A DNA stretch of 64,000 bases from Desulfovibrio sp. JC022 (GCF_010470665.1 NZ_VOPZ01000009.1:62001-126000), one strand, 5' to 3'; counted from the stretch's first letter, positions 37,548 through 45,610 are shown. Translations and numbers: made by a program. Notes: a model not told the origin generated them from the letters alone.

Positions 37548-38834
37548 TTAAGAGGTAGCCTTGCGCAAACCGCTGAGAAAACGTGAACGAAGCGTATCGC
37601 TCATCAATCTTTTTTTTACCGGGGAAAGTTTAAGGAATCCGCCCAGCAGGGAACGCATGAAGTCCTCGCTACGGCTGTTTGGGTTATCAAAAATAAGGTT
37701 CTGCAAAGTGCCGCGCTCAAGAGTTTGCAGGATAACCCGCTCAAAGCTGTCTTCAGGGTGGATGACCCGCTGTTCGCGTTTATCCATTTGCAAGGCATCG
37801 GTGGGACATTTAAGGGCGCAGACTCCGCAGCCAAGACAGATCTCTTTGTTTATTTCAGCATATCGGCGTGGTTTATCTGATCCGGGGACAGTTTCTTTAT
37901 GAATGCTGATCGCATCAACAGGACAGGCCCGTGCGCACTTGCCGCAGCCGTTACAGTCGGCAAGATCAACCTCAGCAATAAAAGTAGAGGAGACAACGAT
38001 TCCCGGATAGCCGGAATATTTAATCCCGTTCATTAAATTACAACAACATCCGCAGCAATGGCAGAAGAACCCGGCATTCTCGCGCACGTTATCTGTAGTC
38101 AGAGTAAAGCCGAGTTCCCTTGAGCGGGCCATGATATCGTCCATTTCCGAACGGCAAATCTCGCGCGCAAAATTGTTGCGAATCAGGAAATCGGCGGCTT
38201 CGCCCATAGAGGTACAGGTTTCAAGATCGATTCCGCACTTCTGCTCCCCGAGGTGCATTTTCTCGTGGCGGCAGGAACAAAGGCTGACCGCAAACCTGTC
38301 TTGCTGCCCTACCAGCGCGGAAGCTTTTTCGTAATCAAGTACTTCCACGTGATCCACATTGCGGATAGTGCCTTCATGGGGCAATGCACGCATGATGGAG
38401 ACCTGTTCATTGTTGCCGAAATTGGCCTCAAAAAACGACTTGTCCCCGAACATGTAATTATTGAACAGTTCGGCCCATTTGGCGGAATCAAGCTCGCCCT
38501 TGGTGCGCATCATGGTGAATTCGAAAAAGCCGATCACAAAAGGGCTTATCATATAAAGATAGCGGTCCTGCTCCCACAGGTCACAGACCAGACCTTTATT
38601 GCACATGGATTCGAGCATGGGACGCAGCGCATTCCCGCTCATTCCGGTCAACTTTGAAATTCGTTCAATTGAAGATGGGCGGTAAGGCATACGTACAATA
38701 AGTTCCGCTTCCGCAGGAGAATAAAGGGCCTTAAGCATTTCACGCATGGAATCGGACCACGGCATACGCACGGTAGTTCCGTCCACTTTATCACCCAGTT
38801 GGCGGTAGATATCTTTTCCGATGATGTGTCCCAT
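37548..38834 (-). CDS. HTH and dicluster ferredoxin protein (CSCRH/CCGCCC family)
   Basis: 428 residues. The N-terminal part (about 30-95: AEAELIVRMPYRPSSIERIS, then KLTGMSGNALRPML) looks like a winged HTH. Next is a cysteine-rich module with CSCRHEKMHLGEQKC (about 186-200) and HCCGCCC (about 260-266), motifs shared by a family of anaerobe electron-transfer proteins. The C-terminal half has two classic 4Fe-4S motifs (CNGCGKCARACP, CLGCGVCALKCP). The whole suggests an iron-sulfur redox protein that may also sense or bind DNA. Family known but function unassigned. Reads leftwards toward the empty region 37080-37547. Confidence 0.82.
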   Translation of the reverse strand: MGHIIGKDIYRQLGDKVDGTTVRMPWSDSMREMLKALYSPAEAELIVRMPYRPSSIERISKLTGMSGNALRPMLESMCNKGLVCDLWEQDRYLYMISPFVIGFFEFTMMRTKGELDSAKWAELFNNYMFGDKSFFEANFGNNEQVSIMRALPHEGTIRNVDHVEVLDYEKASALVGQQDRFAVSLCSCRHEKMHLGEQKCGIDLETCTSMGEAADFLIRNNFAREICRSEMDDIMARSRELGFTLTTDNVRENAGFFCHCCGCCCNLMNGIKYSGYPGIVVSSTFIAEVDLADCNGCGKCARACPVDAISIHKETVPGSDKPRRYAEINKEICLGCGVCALKCPTDALQMDKREQRVIHPEDSFERVILQTLERGTLQNLIFDNPNSRSEDFMRSLLGGFLKLSPVKKRLMSDTLRSRFLSGLRKATS

Positions 38835-38864
38835 GAATCACTCAACTACATTCACTGATCAGTA

Positions 38865-39059
38865 TTAGCAATTAGTTTGAGACGATTCATCAATCTCATA
38901 ACCAAGTTCTTTAATTGATCTAATAACTTCTTCATGGGGAATCCCTTCCCCTCTATTTAACTCATCCAACCCTTTTTGCACCTCAGACCTAAACCAGACA
39001 TCATACTCAAGTCTCTCAATGGAATTCTCGTCGAAATCGGTGTTTACGATTTTCTGCAT
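38865..39059 (-). CDS. Lone antitoxin-like small protein
   Basis: 64 residues. The pattern WFRSEVQKGLDELNRGEGIP-HEEV (residues about 22-47) is that of ParD/RelB-type antitoxin C-terminal halves that wrap a toxin. GGAGG lies 5 nt before the ATG. The usual toxin gene should follow at once, but only 30 bp separate it from the next gene, the HTH/ferredoxin protein, which is not a toxin. It is therefore a solitary antitoxin or a decayed module. Confidence 0.6.
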   Translation of the reverse strand: MQKIVNTDFDENSIERLEYDVWFRSEVQKGLDELNRGEGIPHEEVIRSIKELGYEIDESSQTNC

Positions 39060-39110
39060 ACATTCCTCCGTAATGTACTAATTACATATAAAGAAAACAT
39101 ACAAAAAGTG

Positions 39111-40469
39111 CTAATTGAAAAATATTTCCCGCAAAATCCCAAGCCCCTTACGCAACTGGGCAATATCCTTGGGACCACTCAGGGAAAGCCTGATATTGGC
39201 TGGAACAGGGCCACCACCCACGGCGAATTTCTCAGCTCCGAAAATATTTAGCCCCGCTTCACGGGCGCGCTGCTCAACCATGTACCCTTTCCACGGCTTG
39301 GGCAGGGAAAGCCAAAGAAAAAATCCGGATGGATTCGCCCCAAGCCCCATGCCGTCCAGCAGATCCTTAACCGCATCAAACCGACGCCTCGCGGCCTGTC
39401 GTTTGAGCTTGACGGTGATGTCAGCGGTGCCGTCCTGAATCCATTGCGAAATAAGTTCAACATTGAGCGGAGGAGTCATCCACACGGAATTGAGTATGGC
39501 GTGGGCCAATGCTTTGAACCGCTCCCCCTGCGCAACCATAAAGGCCACCCTCAGCCCCACGGCTATGGATTTGGAAAGTCCGGCAATAAACACGCTTCGC
39601 TCCGGGGCAAAGGATGTAACCGGAGGCAGGTCACTTTCCACGGTCAGTGCGTAGGCGTCATCTTCAATGATGGTCAGATCATGATTGCAGCAGATCATGG
39701 CAATCTGCTCCCGCCTCTCCACAGACATGCAACCGGAAGTCGGATTCTGCACTCCGGGCATGAGCGAAACGCCGTTGATTTTTTCCCGGCGGCAGATTCT
39801 GTCCAATTGTTCAGGAATCATGCCCTGATCATCCATGGGAACAGGAACCAGGCGGATACCGAGCATATTGGCAAGAGTCTTCATACCCGGATAGATAAGT
39901 GCGTCAGTGGCAATACGGTCCCCGGCCCGGAACAGACTGCTCAGGCAGCAGGTCAATGCATGCTGCGCACCGGAGCAGACCAGCACATCCCCCGCCGAAG
40001 CATCCAACCTATACCGCTTGGCCCACTGCGCCCCAACTTCACGATGCTCCGGCAAGCCCTGCGGATCGGTGTAACGTAGAAAGGCATTCAGATTGCGGCG
40101 GCGGGTCAACCGCTTCATACCGTCCTGAATGTCCGGGTCCAGATCATAGAAAGTATTAACCATGCCCAGTTCGATCATGCCCGGTGCATGCGGCTCAAAA
40201 GTCACCATTGATGATGACGTGATCGCATCGGAAGCGATGAAAGTCCCGCGACCTACGGTGCCGCTGATAAAGCCCCTTTTTTCAGCCTCGGCGTAACCAC
40301 GGGTAACTGTGCTCACGTTCATCTTCAGATCATCAGCAAGATCACGGTGGGTGGGCAACTTATCTCCGGGACAGAGTTTCCCGGCATAAACGTCACGCTC
40401 AATGGCATCTGCCAGTTGCTTGAACTTGGGCCGCGCACTTCCTTCCAGTTCAGGTATCCATTTTGTCAT
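39111..40469 (-). CDS. MocR-family regulator (GntR HTH fused to aminotransferase)
   Basis: 452 residues. N-terminal GntR winged HTH (about 10-75: LCPGDKLPTHRDLADDLKMN, then VSTVTRGYAEAEKRG) fused to a fold-type-I aminotransferase domain (about 110-445). The PLP-binding lysine lies in FIAGLSKSIAVGLRVAF. MocR proteins sense pyridoxal phosphate or amino-acid derivatives and control a divergent gene. Here the divergent gene is a LysE-type exporter, the common arrangement. Four direct ATACAAT-like boxes lie between them. Confidence 0.92.
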   Translation of the reverse strand: MTKWIPELEGSARPKFKQLADAIERDVYAGKLCPGDKLPTHRDLADDLKMNVSTVTRGYAEAEKRGFISGTVGRGTFIASDAITSSSMVTFEPHAPGMIELGMVNTFYDLDPDIQDGMKRLTRRRNLNAFLRYTDPQGLPEHREVGAQWAKRYRLDASAGDVLVCSGAQHALTCCLSSLFRAGDRIATDALIYPGMKTLANMLGIRLVPVPMDDQGMIPEQLDRICRREKINGVSLMPGVQNPTSGCMSVERREQIAMICCNHDLTIIEDDAYALTVESDLPPVTSFAPERSVFIAGLSKSIAVGLRVAFMVAQGERFKALAHAILNSVWMTPPLNVELISQWIQDGTADITVKLKRQAARRRFDAVKDLLDGMGLGANPSGFFLWLSLPKPWKGYMVEQRAREAGLNIFGAEKFAVGGGPVPANIRLSLSGPKDIAQLRKGLGILREIFFN

Positions 40470-40471
40470 GC

Positions 40472-40542
40472 AGACAATGTTTCATTTGACTACATACAAT
40501 GTCAAGCATATGAATACAATTACGCAATCAAAAACATACAAT
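40472..40542 (+). promoter_or_regulatory. Direct-repeat boxes (probable MocR sites) over a promoter
   Basis: AGACAAT at 40472 and ATACAAT at 40494, 40514 and 40536: starts are 22, 20 and 22 bp apart, i.e. about two helical turns, as expected for MocR proteins that bind direct repeats. A rightward promoter TTGACT (40486-40491), 17-bp spacer, TATGAA (40509-40514) overlaps them and would drive the lysE-type gene. Confidence 0.55.
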
Positions 40543-40562
40543 TCTACCTCAATTTCGAACAC

Positions 40563-40647
40563 GAAGCGGCGAAGCCTATTAAAAGGTTTTGGGATTCTTA
40601 AACCCTTTTGCAAAAGGGTTTAAGCTCCCGGAGGGCCGCCGGAGGCA
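40563..40647 (-). repeat. Dispersed palindromic repeat, copy D
   Basis: Same layout as copy A, in opposite orientation. The 26-bp self-complementary core (40598-40623) is identical to that of copy A. The flanks read GAATCCCAAAACC...GGCTTCGCC on one side and GCCTCCGGCGGCC on the other. The GCCGGAGGC end lies 6 nt before the start of the LysE-type gene. Confidence 0.88.
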
Positions 40648-40652
40648 TCTTC

Positions 40653-41243
40653 ATGCAAGAAAATTTCTGGGCTTTCCTTATCTTTGTTATTGTCATGACC
40701 GGGACTCCCGGTCCGGGCAACATCGCCTCCATGGCTCTTGGTCAGGCTGTGGGCTTCAAACGCTCCATCCCTTTCCTTTCCGGTATAGTCATCGGCGGCA
40801 TGGTCATGGATATTCTGACTGCCATGGGCCTTGCAGAACTGTTCATGCGCTATCCGCAGGTCTCATCGGTACTTAAGGTCGGCGGCATGATCTACATCCT
40901 CTACCTTGCATGGAAGGTCTTGAATATGCAGGCCAATTCGTCCGGGCAGCCCAAGGCATTCAAATTCGTGGAAGGTCTGGCCCTGCATCCGCTGAACCCG
41001 AAACATTATGCCATGACCGTCTCTGCCTTCGCCCAATTCGCCGACCCGAACGCAAACAGCTTCATGGAAATTCTGATCTTTGTGGGCACCTTCACCTGCG
41101 GAGCGGCCCTCTTCCATTCCCTGTGGTGCTTTGCAGGCGAATCGTTTATGAAAATGCTGCGTTCACCAATGATCCGCCATACAGTTAATATATCTATGGT
41201 CGTACTTATGGTCGGAGCTACGGCCTATGCACTTTATAAATAA
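40653..41243 (+). CDS. LysE/RhtB-family amino-acid exporter
   Basis: 196 residues with five to six hydrophobic helices. The N-terminal MTGTPGPGNIASMALGQAVG motif is diagnostic of the LysE/RhtB superfamily, which exports amino acids. Divergent from a MocR regulator, which probably controls it. I start at the ATG of MQENFWAF (40653): its Shine-Dalgarno (GGAGG) is inside repeat copy D. A longer frame upstream runs through the repeat and is unlikely to be coding. Followed by repeat copy E and a dehydrogenase gene. Confidence 0.9.
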   Translation: MQENFWAFLIFVIVMTGTPGPGNIASMALGQAVGFKRSIPFLSGIVIGGMVMDILTAMGLAELFMRYPQVSSVLKVGGMIYILYLAWKVLNMQANSSGQPKAFKFVEGLALHPLNPKHYAMTVSAFAQFADPNANSFMEILIFVGTFTCGAALFHSLWCFAGESFMKMLRSPMIRHTVNISMVVLMVGATAYALYK

Positions 41244-41274
41244 ATTTACCTCCGGCAGGTCTGCGACGCTTTGA

Positions 41275-41360
41275 CTTGATGCGCTATCGCGCTTTTTGAT
41301 AATCGCATTTCGCCTCCGGCGGCCAAAGGGGATAATCCCCTTTGGAATCCCTAATAGTTT
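41275..41360 (+). repeat. Dispersed palindromic repeat, copy E
   Basis: Begins TGATGCGCTATCGCGC, TTTTTGAT, then CATTTCGCCTCCGGCGGCC (to 41323), an 11-bp perfect stem with a 1-nt centre (41323-41333 with 41335-41345) and GGAATCCCTAATAG. Unlike copies A and D the stem is CCAAAGGGGAT/ATCCCCTTTGG. The CGCTATCGCGC-TTTTTGAT segment is shared with copy F. Confidence 0.82.
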
Positions 41361-41392
41361 AAATTAGTTATTTTTCGAGAGGACTAATTCTT

Positions 41393-42271
41393 ATGAGTAT
41401 AAAAATCGGATGGATCGGAACAGGCGTCATGGGATCTTCCATGTGCATGCACCTCATCAAAGCAGGCAATGAAGCTTACGTATACAACCGCACCAAATCC
41501 AAAGCTGACCAACTGGTAGCCGAAGGCGCAACTTGGTGCGATTCTCCGGCAGAAGTTGCCAAGCAGGCAGACATCATCTTCACCATTGTCGGTTATCCCA
41601 TTGACGTGGAACAGACTATCCTCGGTGAAAATGGCGTACTGGCAAATACCGATTCTGGAAAGATCATCGTAGACATGACCACTTCCGAACCCGCCCTTGC
41701 ACAGCGCATTGCTGAAGAATCCGCAGCCAAAGGCGTAGGCACACTTGATGCCCCGGTTTCCGGCGGCGACCTCGGTGCACGTAATGCGACTCTAGCAATC
41801 ATGGTCGGCGGTGATCAGAAAACTTTTGATGAAGTAATCCCGCTCTTTGAAATCATGGGCAGCAACATCAAACTCATGGGTAAAGCGGGCGCAGGCCAGC
41901 ACACAAAGATGTGCAACCAGATCCTCATCGCCGGAACCATGATCGGAACCGTTGAATCCCTGCTCTATGCTCACAAAGCGGGCATGGATCTCAACGAAGT
42001 GATCGATGTGATCGGTTCCGGTGCTGCCGGATCATGGTCCATCAATAATCTCGGCCGCCGCATTGCGGATGATGATTTCAACCCCGGTTTTTTCATCAAA
42101 CACTTTGTAAAAGATATGGGTATCGCTCTTGATGAGGCCAAGCGCATGAATCTCTCCCTGCCCGGACTGGCACTGGTCAACCAGTTCTACATCTCAGCCA
42201 TGGCACTTGGTTATGATGAACTTGGCACTCAGGCTTTGTATAAGGTGCTGGAAAAGATGAATGGGAAGTAA
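41393..42271 (+). CDS. Beta-hydroxyacid dehydrogenase (3-hydroxyisobutyrate dehydrogenase family)
   Basis: NAD(P)-dependent oxidoreductase, 292 residues. Rossmann motif IGWIGTGVMGSSMCMHL (residues about 4-20); substrate loop VSGGDLGARNATL (about 124-136); catalytic lysine in AGQHTKMCNQ; C-terminal helical domain (about 165-290). Family members oxidise short beta-hydroxyacids or reduce succinic semialdehyde and glyoxylate. No neighbour points to one substrate. Ends at a strong terminator. Confidence 0.9.
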   Translation: MSIKIGWIGTGVMGSSMCMHLIKAGNEAYVYNRTKSKADQLVAEGATWCDSPAEVAKQADIIFTIVGYPIDVEQTILGENGVLANTDSGKIIVDMTTSEPALAQRIAEESAAKGVGTLDAPVSGGDLGARNATLAIMVGGDQKTFDEVIPLFEIMGSNIKLMGKAGAGQHTKMCNQILIAGTMIGTVESLLYAHKAGMDLNEVIDVIGSGAAGSWSINNLGRRIADDDFNPGFFIKHFVKDMGIALDEAKRMNLSLPGLALVNQFYISAMALGYDELGTQALYKVLEKMNGK

Positions 42272-42292
42272 TTAAAAACAAAAAATCAATAA

Positions 42293-42328
42293 AAAGGGCT
42301 TCTGAGCAAATACGCTCAGAAGCCCTTT
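42293..42328 (+). terminator. Terminator of the dehydrogenase gene
   Basis: 15-bp perfect stem (42293-42307 with 42314-42328) with a 6-nt loop and T-rich 3' side. Confidence 0.9.
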
Positions 42329-42404
42329 CTGCTTTTGTAGACTTACGGTAAATTACTATTTATATTTCGGACAACATATTCACGCTCAACAATTCGAGAA
42401 AACA

Positions 42405-43418
42405 ATGGCTGAAAAAAAATCACTCACCCAATCCAGCATAGACAGACAAAATATCCTTAATAATCCATTCGCCATTGAAAAACTGCAAGAAAACATAGGG
42501 CTCGTCGGCTTTCAATGGAAAGGCAATCCTGTTTTTCTTAAACAGCAGGTTGCTAACTTTCTTGAAGTGGATGTCCGCACTATCGAAAGGTATCTTTCTA
42601 CCCACGGTGAAGAACTTGAAAAAAATGGCTACGCCCTTCTAAAAGGAAAAAATCTTAAAGATTTTAAAGCCTTATCGAAGCTGACCGACATGAATGTCGG
42701 TCAGTTCACTCAATCCCTTGGAATATTTAACTTTAAGTCAGTTCTCAACTTAGCAATGCTCCTAACCGAGAGCGAAAAAGCAAAAGAAATCAGAAGTAGA
42801 ATATTAAGCATCGTCATTGACACAATAGCCCACAAATCAGGTGGACGAACCAAATATATCAACCAAAGAGATGAAGACTACCTCCCCGCAGCATTCCAAG
42901 AAGAAAACTATCGTAAAGAATTCACTGCTGCAGTAAATAGATATATCGATGCTCCCAATTGGAAATATGGGAAATATACAAACCTTGTGTACGAAAGTAT
43001 TTTCAAAGAAAATGCTACGGAATATAAAAAAATACTGAATCTAGCTGCCAAAGAAAGAGTACGATCCACCATGTATGCCGAAGTGCTTGACCTAGTAGCA
43101 AGCTTTGAAGCAGGCCTTGCCGAGGAACTGGAAAATAAGGCCAAAATTTTAGGACGCCAATTATCAATTCAGGAAGCCAACATAATATTTAGTGACTTTG
43201 CAAAACAACGTGCTTTTAAACCACTGATTACTAAAGCGCGATCTAAAATGGCCAGCCGGGACCTCTGTTTTAGAGACGCATTACACTCTAAACTTGAAGC
43301 TTACATTCAGAGCGTTCCCGAAAGTGACTTTGAACGTTTCCTTGGAGAAAAAAGTAAAGACCTTAAAGAGCGCATTGACGAAAACATAGCTGTATTCAAA
43401 AGACTCAAGGACAAATAG
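42405..43418 (+). CDS. RhuM-like HTH protein, probable large antitoxin/partner of the Doc toxin
   Basis: 337 residues, basic and helical, no membrane segment. The N-terminal part (about 30-70: LVGFQWKGNPVFLKQQVANF, then LEVDVRTIERYLSTHGEELE) resembles the RhuM-family HTH segment (WLTQxxMAxLFxVxxRTI...). The C-terminal half (about 200-330) is unassigned. The Doc toxin gene starts 3 bp after this stop, so the two are one unit. In most Doc modules the partner is a short Phd antitoxin (about 70-80 residues); here it is four to five times larger. Fusions of RhuM and Fic/Doc domains occur in other bacteria, and this looks like a split form. Codon use is more AT-rich than in the neighbours, and a tRNA gene lies downstream, so horizontal gain is likely. 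Confidence 0.7.
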   Translation: MAEKKSLTQSSIDRQNILNNPFAIEKLQENIGLVGFQWKGNPVFLKQQVANFLEVDVRTIERYLSTHGEELEKNGYALLKGKNLKDFKALSKLTDMNVGQFTQSLGIFNFKSVLNLAMLLTESEKAKEIRSRILSIVIDTIAHKSGGRTKYINQRDEDYLPAAFQEENYRKEFTAAVNRYIDAPNWKYGKYTNLVYESIFKENATEYKKILNLAAKERVRSTMYAEVLDLVASFEAGLAEELENKAKILGRQLSIQEANIIFSDFAKQRAFKPLITKARSKMASRDLCFRDALHSKLEAYIQSVPESDFERFLGEKSKDLKERIDENIAVFKRLKDK

Positions 43419-43420
43419 AC

Positions 43421-43855
43421 ATGAAAGTTCTATACCTTGACTTGGACCATGCTGTTGAGATCCATGATTACATAATTTCTGAATCAGGTGGGACCCATGG
43501 CATACTAAATTCCGGAAGCCTGGAAAGTGTGCTTGAACATATTAAAAATGATTTATACTACCCTGAATTTTTGGATAAAATTTCCCACCTCAGTTTTGCT
43601 ATCAACAAGAATCACGCTTTCAATGACGGCAACAAAAGAACATCCATAGCTTTAGCCGCTTTCTTTCTATCTTTAAATGGCTATGATCATTGTATATCTT
43701 CTTTCATCAGGGAAATGGAAAACTATGCCGTCTGGATTCCTGAAAACAAAATCAGCAAAGAATTACTTCATGATGTAATCGAAGATATTATCATGGGTGA
43801 ATTCAGTGAAGAAACTCAAATCGCAGTTATGAACGCCTTATCGAAAGAAAGTTGA
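43421..43855 (+). CDS. Doc-family (death-on-curing) toxin
   Basis: 144 residues with the Fic/Doc fold. The active-site motif is HAFNDGNKR (H65, D69, N71, K72, R73). The Lys in GNKR, where Fic has Gly, marks the Doc kinase class that phosphorylates elongation factor Tu and stops translation. Phage P1 Doc has HIFNDANKR. Upstream helix signature GILNSGSLESVL also fits. It begins 3 bp after the large HTH partner. Toxicity and neutralisation are inferred from the family and gene pairing. Confidence 0.85.
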   Translation: MKVLYLDLDHAVEIHDYIISESGGTHGILNSGSLESVLEHIKNDLYYPEFLDKISHLSFAINKNHAFNDGNKRTSIALAAFFLSLNGYDHCISSFIREMENYAVWIPENKISKELLHDVIEDIIMGEFSEETQIAVMNALSKES

Positions 43856-43887
43856 TCCAACCATGCAATTTAATCTACAAATAATTG

Positions 43888-43916
43888 TTGACTTCGTTTA
43901 ACGATCTACGTAGAAG
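43888..43916 (+). promoter_or_regulatory. Promoter of the first tRNA-Phe gene
   Basis: TTGACT (43888-43893), 17-bp spacer, TAGAAG (43911-43916), ending 12 bp before the tRNA 5' end. Confidence 0.7.
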
Positions 43917-43928
43917 ATTTTCTCCGGC

Positions 43929-44004
43929 GCCGAGGTAGCTCAGTCGGTAGAGCAGGGGACTGAAAATCCCCGTGTCGGCAGTTCAATTCTGTCCCTCGGC
44001 ACCA
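43929..44004 (+). tRNA. tRNA-Phe (anticodon GAA), copy 1
   Basis: A 76-nt cloverleaf with encoded CCA: acceptor GCCGAGG/CCTCGGC, D-arm GCTC/GAGC, anticodon arm GGGGACTGAAAATCCCC with GAA anticodon, T-arm with TTCAATTC, discriminator A. Identical to copy 2 at 49767-49842. Located just after the Doc toxin gene. Confidence 0.98.
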
Positions 44005-44016
44005 CTTGATTAGAAT

Positions 44017-44048
44017 AGCCGTTACAACTTAGTTGTAACGGCTTTTTC
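44017..44048 (+). terminator. Terminator of tRNA-Phe copy 1
   Basis: 12-bp perfect stem (44017-44028 with 44032-44043) with a 3-nt loop and T-run. Confidence 0.9.
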
Positions 44049-44065
44049 TTTTTCAGATCGTTTAT

Positions 44066-44165
44066 AAAGCACCATCTACTTCGTTGCTGCAACAAATACT
44101 GAAACTCACGTATGCTTTATACGCATCGTTCCAGTATTTGTTTTGCGCCTTGTATCTGGCACTTT
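44066..44165. repeat. About 100-nt imperfect palindrome (fossil repeat element)
   Basis: Nested inverted repeats: outer arms (44066-44079 with 44152-44165, about 10 of 14 bases pairing), a middle pair GCAACAAATACTG / CAGTATTTGTTTTGC and an inner CGTAT/ATACG stem around 44109-44123. It lies 13 bp beyond the luxS stop. Its length and nested symmetry are more than a terminator needs and suggest a mobile or REP-like element. Only one copy is in this window. Confidence 0.6.
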
Positions 44166-44178
44166 CTAAACAATCTGA

Positions 44179-44658
44179 TTATATTGGGTAATTCAAATTC
44201 TCCGAACCAATCCCATCCAGCACTTCAGCATAATACTTTGCGGCTTCCTGCTTGGCCTGCGCCAAATCCATAAGCGTGTAATTGCCACACTCAACAGCAG
44301 ACGCTCCGGGAACCTCTCCTTCAAAATCAGCAGCGAATTTAAACAATTCCTGCATCAGCCCCAGCACATCTTTTGAATCATACCTGCCGTTCAGCAACAG
44401 ATAGAATCCGGTCAGACAACCCATGGGACCGAAGTACACAACCTTCTCACCATACTCCGCGTGATTGCGCAAAAAAGTTGCCCCGATATGCTCCAGCGTA
44501 TGAGCCGCGGCAGGATCAAGGGCGGGTTCGTTATTGGGTTCTTTTACTCGCAAATCAAAAGTTGTAATATTTTCAGCACCGATTTCATCACGACGGGAAA
44601 CATAAATTCCGCGCTTAAGCAGGGTATGATCAATTTTAAAACTTTCTATTTTATTCAT
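44179..44658 (-). CDS. luxS: S-ribosylhomocysteine lyase (autoinducer-2 synthase)
   Basis: Splits S-ribosylhomocysteine into homocysteine and DPD, the AI-2 precursor. 159 residues. Metal site HTLEH (H53, H57) with C124 in AVECGNY, and the active-site cysteine C81 in GPMGC. It follows mtnN across repeat copy F, giving the ordered pathway SAH to SRH to homocysteine. GAGAGA lies before the ATG at 44658. Confidence 0.96.
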   Translation of the reverse strand: MNKIESFKIDHTLLKRGIYVSRRDEIGAENITTFDLRVKEPNNEPALDPAAAHTLEHIGATFLRNHAEYGEKVVYFGPMGCLTGFYLLLNGRYDSKDVLGLMQELFKFAADFEGEVPGASAVECGNYTLMDLAQAKQEAAKYYAEVLDGIGSENLNYPI

Positions 44659-44678
44659 TACAATCTCTCAAACAAAGC

Positions 44679-44783
44679 AGCGAAGCTTACTAAAAGTTTT
44701 TGGGATTCTTAAACCCTTTTTTCAAAAAGGGTTTAAGCCGCCGGAGGCGAAATATATTCATCAAAAAGCGCGACAGCGCATCA
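44679..44783 (-). repeat. Dispersed palindromic repeat, copy F
   Basis: The core hairpin (44709-44736) is the same TTAAACCC...GGGTTTAA type as copies A and D, with a slightly longer poly-T/A apex. It carries the TGATGCGCTGTCGCGC-TTTTTGATG segment that copy E also has, and that segment starts at the mtnN stop codon (the TGA is shared), so the element abuts the end of mtnN. It lies between mtnN and luxS in the same operon. Confidence 0.85.
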
Positions 44784-45476
44784 AATATTATCAAGCATAG
44801 ATAATACCATGCGCACGGAATTGGCAGCAGCAGCCTCCATGCTGGATTCGTAAACCGCACTACTTCCGTCCTCGTGGACCTTGTCTGAAATGGACCTGAT
44901 CAAAATAAAAGGCACGTTGAACAGAAAGCCGGTCTGAGCAATAGCCGCCCCTTCCATTTCCACAGCCATGACATCGGGAAATTTCTGTTCGATCTGCGAA
45001 ATCTGCTGCGGGGTATGGATAAAAGAATCCCCGGAAAGAACCGGACCCTGATGCACGCTGATGGTGTCCTCATTAATCCATGCCTTCTGCGCTAATCCGA
45101 GCAGAAGCTTGTCGGCCTGATATGCTGCTGGCATCTGCGGAATCTGGCCCATTTCGTAGTCAAAGGCAGTGGCGTCGGCATCGTAATGGCGCACTTCCGA
45201 TGAAACCACGATATCGCCGATATTGATATTTCCGGGAAATGCCCCGGCCACCCCGGTATTGATCAGGTAATCAGGTTTAAATTTATCCAGCAACAGAGTA
45301 GTGCCGACAGCGGCATTGACCTTGCCGATTCCGCATAGAAATAGAGCCACGTCCACCCCGTAAATTTTTCCGGTGTGGTAGGTGAACTGCCCGAAACTTT
45401 CCACCCTCGGCCTGTCCAATTTATTGACCAGCAATGCAAGCTCCTCTTCCATTGCCGCGATAATTCCTATCTTCAA
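44781..45476 (-). CDS. mtnN: 5'-methylthioadenosine/S-adenosylhomocysteine nucleosidase
   Basis: Removes adenine from MTA and SAH, detoxifying methylation and polyamine by-products. 231 residues. Conserved features: MKIGIIAAMEEE at the start, GIGKVNAAV (catalytic), FPGNINIGDIVVS and VEMEGAAIAQ. Pairs with luxS in the activated methyl cycle. Divergent from a LysR gene. Confidence 0.95.
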   Translation of the reverse strand: MKIGIIAAMEEELALLVNKLDRPRVESFGQFTYHTGKIYGVDVALFLCGIGKVNAAVGTTLLLDKFKPDYLINTGVAGAFPGNINIGDIVVSSEVRHYDADATAFDYEMGQIPQMPAAYQADKLLLGLAQKAWINEDTISVHQGPVLSGDSFIHTPQQISQIEQKFPDVMAVEMEGAAIAQTGFLFNVPFILIRSISDKVHEDGSSAVYESSMEAAAANSVRMVLSMLDNI

Positions 45477-45549
45477 AACTTTTTCCTCTTATCTGTTCGG
45501 ACAGAAAATCTGCCCTTTGAATGCTTGAAAAATAAACGCAGCAGGTGTA

Positions 45550-45599
45550 ATTAGTAAAATTAATAGTTCTACTTTTTTTAATTACTAAAACTTACTAAT
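45550..45599. promoter_or_regulatory. Candidate LysR-type sites between mtnN and lysR
   Basis: ATTAGTAA (45550-45557) and TTACTAAT (45592-45599) form an inverted pair, with a further ATTACTAA at 45581-45588, in the 134-bp divergent gap just before the lysR start. Confidence 0.45.
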
Positions 45600-45610
45600 A
45601 GGCAAAAAAC

